This document shows, piece after piece, positions 1 to 5,270 of a DNA stretch of 14,727 nt. The position numbers and the translations under genes are program-made. The first letter of the stretch is position 1, and each line of letters starts with the position of its first letter. The stretch lies in the NCBI RefSeq assembly GCF_016785185.1, contig NZ_JAEKDY010000089.1. The stretch is one strand, 5' to 3'. The notes under the pieces are model-generated. The model made no database searches. It was not told the origin of the DNA and saw only the letters and a program-made list of their open reading frames with translations. The stretch is from Heyndrickxia sporothermodurans. GTDB taxonomy: Bacteria > Bacillota > Bacilli > Bacillales > Bacillaceae_C.

Positions 1-99
1 TAGCCGCAGACCGAATTAATGTACAATTAAATCAGCAACAAGTAGCATGATTTCTGTTTTTAAAAATATATTTTAGAAATTCTGTAGGATTCTGTATTT

Positions 100-414
100 T
101 TAAAAAGAGCAATTATGAAATTGACTCACATATATTTCGCGATCGAATTCTTCATTTCTGTAAAAAACGATCGCTTCATCAACATGATCTCCGTCAATAT
201 CGACCATGTGAATTGTTTCTTTCGTCGAACTCTTAATAGGAGTAACAAGAACGGCACCCGCAGGCATTGCCTTCTTAATTGCTTTCGTTAAAAATTGCTT
301 ATTCTTTGATAACTGCGGAATTTGAATCAGCGATGTCGGAGATTTACCCAAATCACAACCTGTTATCAAGATGATGCTTATAAATACCATCAGATATATA
401 ATTAAACGTTTCAT
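100..414 (-). CDS. small lipoprotein, possibly a truncated longer protein
   Basis: The 104-residue product opens with a lipoprotein signal: basic MKR, a hydrophobic stretch at residues 4-18 and a lipobox ending ITGC with the lipidated cysteine at 20. It should therefore be anchored on the outer face of the membrane. The mature part contains a VDIDGDHVDEAIVFY segment (about 71-85), resembling the acidic DxDxD-type repeats of FG-GAP/VCBS-like extracellular proteins. The ORF stops soon after this motif, in a Phe/Cys/Ser tail that looks unlike a domain end, so a 3'-truncated or frameshifted gene is plausible. No continuation was recognised in bases 1-99. The start is preceded by AGAAAGGT at a usable distance. 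The exact family is not recognised. Confidence 0.55.
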   Translation of the reverse strand: MKRLIIYLMVFISIILITGCDLGKSPTSLIQIPQLSKNKQFLTKAIKKAMPAGAVLVTPIKSSTKETIHMVDIDGDHVDEAIVFYRNEEFDREIYVSQFHNCSF

Positions 415-563
415 CCCAGCTTTACCTTTCTACAAACAATTAGTCAAATCATTATTATTCTTTGAATCGTAAATAGTATCCTACAAAATCCCCTTAACAT
501 CTATCCCACTAGAATAATACCAGTATACAGCCCCCACCACCAAAAATGGTAACAAAGAAGTAA

Positions 564-587
564 CATATGGTGTCACATATGGTGTCA
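564..587. repeat. perfect tandem duplication of a 12-bp unit
   Basis: CATATGGTGTCA occurs twice back to back (564-575 and 576-587). The second copy runs directly into the GTGTCAGGCACC repeat core, so this looks like a small slip or duplication at the edge of the repeat element. Confidence 0.85.
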
Positions 588-707
588 GGCACCATTTATG
601 CAAATACTTTAATAATTATTCTCAAAAATGCATAAACGGTGTCAGGTACCGTTTATGCATTTTTGAGATTATTTATACACAAATATGAATAAATGGTGAC
701 AGGTACC
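581..707. repeat. composite REP-like element, two inverted 50-bp units
   Basis: Two 50-bp units lie in inverted orientation (591-640 and the reverse complement of 648-697), joined by the 7-base centre GTCAGGT. They match at 41 of 50 positions by hand alignment; the inner 20 bp are identical. The outer edges carry the core again: GGTGTCAGGCACC at 581-593 and GGTGACAGGTACC at 695-707. Unit 1 contains AATAATTATT starting 17 nt after its ACC, as does the unit beside the transposase gene (5221-5270). The layout resembles the paired REP sequences (BIMEs) mobilised by RAYT transposases. Confidence 0.75.
621..667. repeat. 20-bp perfect inverted repeat with 7-nt loop
   Basis: The arms are 621-640 and 648-667, exact reverse complements, with loop GTCAGGT at 641-647. 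It is the centre of the composite element and would form a very stable hairpin on either strand. No T-run follows on either side, so it is not called as an intrinsic terminator. Confidence 0.85.
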
Positions 708-794
708 TATGGGAGGGGTGTTCAATGGATTGTTGTTTTTACTTTATAGGGAATTTTTCTTATGATTTTGAGTGTACATTTCAATTGAGATATC

Positions 795-813
795 GCCACC
801 AACGAGAGGTGGC
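795..813. other. short stem-loop downstream of the Spo0E-like gene
   Basis: GCCACC (795-800) pairs with GGTGGC (808-813) across a 7-nt loop. It lies 22 bp past the stop of the Spo0E-like gene. Neither strand has a following T-run, so it could be a weak or factor-assisted terminator, or a remnant of something else. Confidence 0.35.
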
Positions 814-835
814 TATAGTATTAGGATCAAGTTGG

Positions 836-991
836 CTACATTTTTAATTGGTATTCGTATATCAACTGATCCAATTTTTGACTATATGCTACAGTGTCCA
901 TATTTTTCAATCCTTTATTCAATCCCTCTTCTATCATTTTTTGTCTTAGTTTTTCAATCTTTTCTTTTAATCTAAACTCATCATATGGCAT
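836..991 (-). CDS. Spo0E-family aspartyl-phosphate phosphatase
   Basis: The 51-residue product fits the Spo0E family, small helical-hairpin proteins that dephosphorylate Spo0A~P and so delay sporulation. The signature SxxLD is present as SQKLD (37-41), followed by QLIYEYQ as in family members, and the first helix is KIEKLRQKMIEEGL (11-24). The start at 991 (MPYDEF) is chosen because GGGAG sits 9 nt upstream and the length matches the family. The in-frame ATG at 1117 would add a 42-residue basic, non-family extension. Three Spo0A-box-like motifs upstream suggest control by the response regulator it acts on. Which paralogue it is (YisI, YnzD or Spo0E type) cannot be told. Confidence 0.8.
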   Translation of the reverse strand: MPYDEFRLKEKIEKLRQKMIEEGLNKGLKNMDTVAYSQKLDQLIYEYQLKM

Positions 992-1069
992 GGGCCTTTT
1001 CTCCCGCTTTCGAGCAAATTTACTATTTTTATAAATATTATGTAAAAATTTTAGTAAAATTGGAATAGA

Positions 1070-1118
1070 TTCGACAATAGTTTTAACAAAATGACAAAAA
1101 ATTCCTTTACACGACAAA
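1070..1118 (-). promoter_or_regulatory. three phased Spo0A-box-like motifs
   Basis: Read on the plus strand, TTCGACAAT (1070-1078), AATGACAAA (1090-1098) and CACGACAAA (1110-1118) share the GACAA core of the reversed 0A box (TTYGACAAA). They match it at 8, 7 and 7 of 9 positions. The starts are exactly 20 bp apart, about two helical turns, so all would face the same side of DNA. The box nearest the gene overlaps a possible -35 (TTGTCG), with TAAAAT 18 bp downstream. This is motif reading by eye only. Confidence 0.4.
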
Positions 1119-1508
1119 ATACAAACAAAGAAATCTCCTCATACCATTTAAATAATCTTAAAAAGGTCATCTACTTTTACGCTTTCGAAAATTCCTTTTA
1201 TTTTCAATGAAAAATACATGAACTCCTTTCCACAGTACAAAGTTCAAATGATTTTTCACATTTATCATATACGTGTTATGTATTTAACGGTCAAGCAATT
1301 TAGGCAAAAAGAAATCGTTAAAAAGGATGAGGCGTTCTATAATTGTTATATGCAGTCTTGAAAGAATGTCGATATTTGCAAGGTTTCACTTTAAAAAAAT
1401 GGCGGTACTATATTAATAGAATCAAATCAATTGGAAGGTTTAGATGGCATCTTAAAAAAATCTCTGCATGTACAATCCTTAATAAAAGGACGAAAGGAGA
1501 ATTTAAAA

Positions 1509-1610
1509 GTGAAAATCAAAGTTCGTAGTTGGAGGTCGCTAACAATTCAAGACAAACTATTTATTTTAAGAGCTATTAGTCTAAACTCAAAAATGAAATC
1601 AAGAACGTAA
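1509..1610 (+). CDS. possible 33-aa small protein
   Basis: A GTG start at 1509 is preceded by AAAGGAG with 9 nt spacing, a good Bacillus translation start. The 33-residue product is basic (VKIKVRSWRSLTIQDKLF at its start) and ends at TAA 1608-1610. The same frame is open upstream to about 1400, so this may be the tail of a decayed gene rather than a true small protein. No family is recognised. Confidence 0.22.
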   Translation: MKIKVRSWRSLTIQDKLFILRAISLNSKMKSRT

Positions 1611-1670
1611 TAATCCTTTGCCCGAAATCTATTATGTCTTATGAGTATACAACCCGATTTTTCATCAAGG

Positions 1671-1697
1671 AAAAACCGTGCAGTTGTGCACGGTTTT
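1671..1697 (-). terminator. intrinsic terminator of the MFS gene
   Basis: An 11-bp perfect stem (1672-1682 with 1687-1697) and a 4-nt loop lie 18 bp past the exporter's stop. Read on the minus strand it ends in GGTTTTT, the classic stem plus T-run. Confidence 0.85.
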
Positions 1698-1714
1698 GAC
1701 ACTTTTATAACAGA

Positions 1715-2938
1715 TTATGCTCCATCTTTTGAAACTTCCATATTTTTTGGTACGTTCTTATTGTATAGCGGAACTATAAATAGTAATCCGATAATGAAGA
1801 GAGCAGCTGCGATTTCGTACATAGGGACGATGGACCACTGTGCTTTTAATGCCCCAGCAACACTCATAGTTACTACCATTGATCCTGTGAAAAGTGGGCT
1901 TAATGTTCCATTTACCCTCCCAATGAAATCAGCTTTCGTGTTTTGAAGAATCATCGTATTAATACCAATTTGGATACTCGGCATAAAAAAGCCGCATACA
2001 AACTCTGCTATTAATGTGATCCATAAAACGGTGGAAGCACCAATTATACTCATCCCGATTGCATTGGCTAGCATTCCTAAAACAAGTAGTTTTTGCGGAG
2101 GTGTACTTTTCGAAAAGACCATTGAAAAAGCTCCACCAATAATCATACCAGCCCCATTTACCATAAGAAGCCATTGTAAATTTTCTTTATGCAAACCTAA
2201 TCGTTCAGTTACTAAAAAGATATTAAGCGGCTGAATTAAGCCGATCGCAAGACCCGCTGCCATAAAACAAATACCGAGTAGTTTTAATTCCTTTTTGGCT
2301 AATACATATTGAATACCACTTTTCATTTCTTGCCAAAGCGATGTTGCTTTTGTTTCTCTTTCCATCGAGTGGTCTGCAGGAATTAACGTTAAAGCAGCGG
2401 CTGATAAAAGGAAAGCAACCCCAGTAATAGCAATCGAAACATCAATACCAAATTGTTGGAATACAAATGTTCCAAGAATTGGACCTAAAATCATAAAAAT
2501 TGCAAAAATGGTTTGATAAATGGACATCGCTGATTGAATTAATTCTTCCTTCAAATGCATTTTAAATAACTTCATTCCGGAAGGCTGTGAAAATTGGGAA
2601 AGAATTGATGAAATTAATGTAGCAAAGAAAACTGCTTTCCAAGTACCGTAAACTAGAGCTAAAATAACTGCAAAGATTGAAACGGCACTTAAAACATCAC
2701 ACCAGATCATCGTTTTTTTCGGTTTCCATCGGTCAGCAAACGTTCCACCGATAAAGGAAAAAATAAAGATTGGAGCAAATTCGGCAACAGATATCATCGA
2801 AACGGCAAATGGATTCCCATTTGTTTTTTCCATGACGTATAATAATACGGCAAAATTTCTAACCCAAATACCCACCTGTAAAAATAACGCAGAAATAAAA
2901 ATGGCTTGAACAAATCTGTTTTTAAATAATTGTCCCAT
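1715..2938 (-). CDS. MFS transporter, drug/macrolide exporter type
   Basis: This 407-residue integral membrane protein has the hydrophobic pattern of about 12 helices and belongs to the major facilitator superfamily. The loop after helix 2 carries GGTFADRWKPKK (64-75), a variant of MFS motif A (GxxxDRxGRRK). Overall it resembles the MFS_3 group that includes Mef-type macrolide exporters and EntS-like siderophore exporters, so proton-driven export of a drug or small metabolite is likely. The substrate cannot be read from sequence. The start is supported by GAGGAG 7 nt upstream. The gene is single, with its own terminator at 1671-1697. Its leader contains a stem-loop (2980-3009, arms ATGAGCA/TGCTCAT) and, further up, a near-palindrome and a T-tailed hairpin that may regulate it. 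Confidence 0.85.
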   Translation of the reverse strand: MGQLFKNRFVQAIFISALFLQVGIWVRNFAVLLYVMEKTNGNPFAVSMISVAEFAPIFIFSFIGGTFADRWKPKKTMIWCDVLSAVSIFAVILALVYGTWKAVFFATLISSILSQFSQPSGMKLFKMHLKEELIQSAMSIYQTIFAIFMILGPILGTFVFQQFGIDVSIAITGVAFLLSAAALTLIPADHSMERETKATSLWQEMKSGIQYVLAKKELKLLGICFMAAGLAIGLIQPLNIFLVTERLGLHKENLQWLLMVNGAGMIIGGAFSMVFSKSTPPQKLLVLGMLANAIGMSIIGASTVLWITLIAEFVCGFFMPSIQIGINTMILQNTKADFIGRVNGTLSPLFTGSMVVTMSVAGALKAQWSIVPMYEIAAALFIIGLLFIVPLYNKNVPKNMEVSKDGA

Positions 2939-3038
2939 AGGATTCTCCTCTTCATATTAAAATGTTCTGTTGTTGGATGATGAGCAAAATACTAAGAAAA
3001 GATGCTCATTTCCAATATAGAAATAACCTATTTTATTC

Positions 3039-3059
3039 TAGTTTTAGCTAACTAAACTA
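3039..3059. promoter_or_regulatory. near-palindrome upstream of the MFS gene, possible operator
   Basis: TAGTTTTAG and CTAAACTA form an imperfect dyad across 3039-3059, about 100 bp before the exporter start. Its AT-rich TTAGCTAA centre resembles binding sites of MarR-type repressors, which often control drug exporters. No regulator gene is adjacent, so this is only a candidate. Confidence 0.25.
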
Positions 3060-3076
3060 TTTTTCCCAAAATTAAA

Positions 3077-3109
3077 ACCCCCTATTCGAGCATTTCTCAA
3101 ATAGGGGGT
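3077..3109 (-). terminator. T-tailed hairpin upstream of the MFS gene
   Basis: ACCCCCTATT (3077-3086) pairs with AATAGGGGGT (3100-3109), and the inner GAG/CTC can extend the stem past one mismatch. Read on the minus strand the stem is followed by TTTTAATTTT, so it can end leftward transcription. It lies 138 bp before the exporter start and could stop read-through from the right or act as a leader attenuator. Confidence 0.65.
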
Positions 3110-3183
3110 CATCTAGAACCATAAAAGGACACTGTACAGTCGGGTTTTCCACCTCTGTACAATCATCAACTTATAAATGTATA

Positions 3184-3250
3184 GACTAATCCTATTTTTG
3201 AAAAATGCTTCGTGACTATAACGAATGTTTTCATAAAAATTAGGATTAGT
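3184..3250. repeat. long imperfect hairpin, about 67 nt
   Basis: ACTAATCCTA (3184-3193) is the exact complement of TAGGATTAGT (3241-3250). Further pairing continues inward (TTTTTGAAAA with TTTTCATAAAAA, TTCGT with ACGAA) with small bulges. On the plus strand TTTTT follows at once. It could be a rightward terminator, a small non-coding RNA or a MITE-like fragment; none can be preferred. Confidence 0.55.
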
Positions 3251-3359
3251 TTTTCATCGCCCTTTGGTTCACTCCTTCGTTTAATGGTGTTAACAGTTTA
3301 CCCTAAATATAAATTTATTTCAATCACTTTTTTTAGCCTTTACTATGATCAAAACTGAG

Positions 3360-3377
3360 CATAGTGTCAGGTACCGT
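3360..3377 (+). repeat. solitary REP-like core
   Basis: CATAGTGTCAGGTACCGT is identical to positions 8155-8172. No inverted partner lies nearby, so this is a single, non-hairpin copy. Confidence 0.75.
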
Positions 3378-3435
3378 TAATGGACATTTGTGCTCATATG
3401 ATAGACACTTAAATTTTTAAAACAAAGTGCTATGA

Positions 3436-3481
3436 AAAGGACAGGGCGCTTCATAATTTGTATGAAGCGCACCTGTCCTTT
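3436..3481 (-). terminator. strong hairpin just past the 147-aa gene, likely terminator
   Basis: The left arm at 3436-3455 pairs with 3461-3481 over 20 bp, interrupted by one extra A, around a 5-nt loop. It begins 2 bp past the stop of the minus-strand gene. On that strand it ends in CCTTTTC, a short T-run. The GACAGG/CCTGTC ends faintly echo the REP core, so it may be repeat-derived. Confidence 0.6.
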
Positions 3482-3482
3482 C

Positions 3483-3926
3483 TTATCGGTTATGTCGTTT
3501 TTTTAGTTTTCTTCGTTTTTTAATCGGGACTTGTGAAGTAAAATAAAGAATTTGTTTTCCTTTCTTTATCCCGAAACATGACAGTAGGCCTGAAAGCAAG
3601 TGTGGCGATATACTTTCTCTTGTCTCAAAAGAAACACTCTTCTCGACTAAATCAACGATTAGTTTAATATTCAAATGATTTTCTAAATTTTCGTGGTGAA
3701 TTTCAATTTTAAGTGAATTCCATTCTTTAAGTGGTGTAATTGGAACAAAAGATGATGAATTCGATGATAAAGCAATACTTTGAAGGGCGTGATGAAACTG
3801 AAACTCAGAATACACTTTCACTAGTTTCTCACCAACCGCTTTGCCATGACAAATTAATTGATAATCTCCATGTATGCCTTGTCCATTGGATAAAATTTCT
3901 CTAAAGTGAAAAAGAATATCCCCCAC
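3483..3926 (-). CDS. hypothetical protein, 147 aa, unrecognised
   Basis: I do not recognise this protein. It has no signal peptide or membrane helix. The body is mixed, with histidines clustered at about 44-45 and 77-78 and a very basic C-terminus (KKRRKLKKRHNR) that could touch nucleic acid. The frame opens at a GTG (3926), but the AAAGGAGAC ribosome site abuts that codon with only about 2 nt spacing, so the true start may be a nearby non-ATG codon such as ATT. The gene is divergent from the XRE repressor gene at 4113, sharing a 186-bp AT-rich region with dyads, so shared control is plausible. It ends at a strong hairpin. Confidence 0.55.
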   Translation of the reverse strand: MGDILFHFREILSNGQGIHGDYQLICHGKAVGEKLVKVYSEFQFHHALQSIALSSNSSSFVPITPLKEWNSLKIEIHHENLENHLNIKLIVDLVEKSVSFETRESISPHLLSGLLSCFGIKKGKQILYFTSQVPIKKRRKLKKRHNR

Positions 3927-3989
3927 GTCTCCTTTCTATTACTTTTATACTAGGAATATAGCAACATTTAGTACAATTGTAAAATAAAA

Positions 3990-4052
3990 TTGAATATTGT
4001 TAATATTTTATTCAAAAAAAGACTATAAATAAATATTCGTAATAGGAATATT
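3990..4052. promoter_or_regulatory. dyads between divergent genes, candidate repressor operators
   Basis: Two inverted repeats lie in the 186-bp divergent region: TTGAATA/TATTCAA (3990-3996 with 4009-4015) and AATATTC/GAATATT (4032-4038 with 4046-4052). GAATATT or its complement occurs three times (3992, 4032, 4046). Such spaced sites next to an XRE-type gene commonly bind that repressor, but the region is AT-rich and chance dyads are likely. Confidence 0.35.
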
Positions 4053-4112
4053 GTATTTTTTCTAGTAGTAAAACCGCTATCTTAAAATTAAAAAGAGATA
4101 GCAGGTGTTTGT

Positions 4113-4523
4113 ATGTCCATTCATGAACGATTTAAATTGATTCGCGAAGAATTAAACCTAACACAAGAAGAACTCGGTGCTAGAATGGGACGTAAACAAT
4201 CAGAAATATCAAAATGGGAAACTGGAAAACAAGCACTGAGTGCAGAGATACTTGATGATTTTATTAAAGTAACCAATCTATCAAATAACCATCTGATTTA
4301 TTTAATGCGAGGACCAGAATCTGAATCTGAATTCGGAGAGGACCTTGAACCAATGATCATAAGGGAACAGTTTGAAGACGCTGAAATGCAGCGTGTAATT
4401 GAGATATTTAAAAATGAAACCGAGCTCAGAAAAGAATTCAGTCTTATTTCTAACTATCCAAATAAACAACGGCGCAGACTCATTAATAATATAATTTCCA
4501 TTTTGAAAAACGAAAGAGAGTAA
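4113..4523 (+). CDS. XRE-family HTH transcriptional regulator
   Basis: The 136-residue protein begins with a Cro/CI-type helix-turn-helix domain (about residues 5-60): RFKLIREELNLTQEELG, then RKQSEISKWETGKQ, the usual TQEEL and SxxSxxE pattern with recognition helix around 28-36. The rest is acidic, then basic (KQRRRL near 118), and resembles no domain I can name; it probably mediates dimerisation or partner binding. The start follows a weak GCAGGTG site at 4101-4107. It likely represses itself and possibly the divergent 147-aa gene through the dyads at 3990-4052. It converges on the RAYT gene with 7 bp between stops and no terminator in the gap. Confidence 0.85.
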   Translation: MSIHERFKLIREELNLTQEELGARMGRKQSEISKWETGKQALSAEILDDFIKVTNLSNNHLIYLMRGPESESEFGEDLEPMIIREQFEDAEMQRVIEIFKNETELRKEFSLISNYPNKQRRRLINNIISILKNERE

Positions 4524-4530
4524 TAAAATT

Positions 4531-5169
4531 TCAATTACAATTTTTCTTCGCGCTCCCCTTTTTTATTCTCTGTTGTATCGGTTTCTCCCTTGGTAGGTGC
4601 ACTATTTTTCCAGTTGGTAATATAAAGATAGCGCTGAATGACTCGTATAAGTATTTCTCATAATTAACAACCAAGGGATCATTAAAGTAGGAAAAGATTT
4701 GGGTGGTAGAAACTAGAGAGTTTTCTTCCCCGAATATATATGTTCGGTAGCTACTCCATGGATAATCTTCCAAACGTTGAACAATATTAGCTCTAATCGG
4801 GTTTAAGTGAATATATTTATTCACTTCTAGTTCATAATCGGGCCTGTCAATTTGTTCCGCTCCGTAACGACTTTCAAATACATGACCGGTAAAATCATAC
4901 CGTTTATTAAAATATTTAGCGTATTTTGTATGAACTTGTTTCATTATTTCGCCAGGCGGGTGCTTGATCGTTTCAATCTGAAGATGGATATGATTGGTCA
5001 TTAAGCAATAAGTATAAAGTTTAAACGGAAATTTCCCCATCGCCTCGCGCAAAAAATGTAAATACATACTACGATCTTGATCATCAAAAAATAAATTACT
5101 TCTCCTAATTCCGCGACTAGTAATATGATATTTTGCTCCCTCAAACCAAATTCGCGGTTTCCGAGGCAT
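4531..5169 (-). CDS. REP-associated tyrosine transposase (RAYT, Y1 HUH family)
   Basis: The 212-residue protein is a Y1-transposase-domain protein related to IS200/IS605 TnpA. The HUH metal-binding motif is HIH at 60-62 within CLMTNHIHLQIE. The candidate catalytic tyrosine is Tyr119 in KYIHLNPIRANIV, a context typical of RAYTs. The N-terminal MPRKPRIWFEGAKYHITSRG is also typical. ATG 5169 is chosen over the in-frame codon at 5208 because GGAGG lies 6-7 nt upstream and the family begins this way. RAYTs nick and join single-stranded DNA at REP hairpins and are thought to spread REP sequences; they usually lack IS ends. A perfect palindrome of the local repeat lies 24-58 bp upstream, and related copies occur elsewhere in the window. 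All key residues are intact, so it is probably active. It follows dprA on the same strand. Confidence 0.9.
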   Translation of the reverse strand: MPRKPRIWFEGAKYHITSRGIRRSNLFFDDQDRSMYLHFLREAMGKFPFKLYTYCLMTNHIHLQIETIKHPPGEIMKQVHTKYAKYFNKRYDFTGHVFESRYGAEQIDRPDYELEVNKYIHLNPIRANIVQRLEDYPWSSYRTYIFGEENSLVSTTQIFSYFNDPLVVNYEKYLYESFSAIFILPTGKIVHLPREKPIQQRIKKGSAKKNCN

Positions 5170-5192
5170 AAAGTTCCCTCCTTTTTTTGGTA

Positions 5193-5227
5193 AAATGGTA
5201 CCTGACACCTGGTGTCAGGTACCATTT
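5193..5227. repeat. perfect palindrome of two head-to-head REP cores
   Basis: Arms of 17 bp (5193-5209 and 5211-5227) are exact complements around a single T at 5210. Each arm carries the GGTACCTGACACC core. It sits 24 bp before the RAYT start, so in any transcript arriving from dprA it would form a strong leader hairpin. It is the most symmetrical copy in the window and a good candidate substrate for the enzyme. Confidence 0.85.
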
Positions 5228-5270
5228 ATTCATTTTACTGAATAATTATTCTTATTTATTCATTTGCCAT
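5221..5270 (+). repeat. third copy of the 50-bp REP-associated unit
   Basis: It aligns without gaps to the units at 591-640 (33 of 50) and 648-697 inverted (34 of 50). Its first 9 bases ACCATTTAT and the AATAATTATTCT at 5241-5252 match the 591 unit exactly at the same spacing. Its weakest part overlaps the dprA stop codon (5260-5262). Confidence 0.55.

Larger units (their letters stand above)
415..835. other. 421-bp non-coding stretch with repeats
   Basis: No convincing gene lies here. The first 150 bases show nothing recognisable. The middle (564-707) is filled by a 12-bp tandem duplication and a composite palindromic repeat, listed separately. The last 130 bases hold only a short stem-loop at 795-813. 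A 67-codon plus-strand reading frame beginning at 772 runs through the antisense of the Spo0E-like gene and has no ribosome-binding site, so it is not called. Confidence 0.6.
992..1714. other. 723-bp gap, no recognisable gene
   Basis: Beyond the 0A-like boxes (1070-1118), a doubtful small ORF (1509-1610) and the exporter's terminator (1671-1697), nothing is recognised. Several short reading frames between 1320 and 1610 overlap in different phases, which could be the remains of a decayed gene, but no family can be named. Confidence 0.5.
2939..3482. other. 544-bp gap rich in stem-loops
   Basis: No gene was found on either strand. From right to left on the minus strand it holds a terminator-like hairpin (3436-3481), a solitary REP-like core (3360-3377), a long imperfect hairpin (3184-3250), a T-tailed hairpin (3077-3109), a palindrome (3039-3059) and a leader stem-loop (2980-3009). 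ACTGTACAGT at 3131-3140 is itself palindromic and half of it recurs at 3155-3161. Confidence 0.6.

Noticed and set aside
791..832. Hairpin GCCACC/GGTGGC followed by TTAGGATCAA as a relic of an IS605/TnpB right end
   Set aside because: The look is suggestive, but no tnpB remnant lies upstream and the hairpin is short; not supportable without a search.
1343..1528. 61-aa plus-strand ORF
   Set aside because: It lacks a ribosome-binding site, is compositionally odd and overlaps another open frame; probably chance or decayed sequence.
3110..3480. T-box or other riboswitch ahead of the MFS gene
   Set aside because: No T-box sequence (TGGNACCGCG-like) or other known conserved core was seen; only generic hairpins are present.
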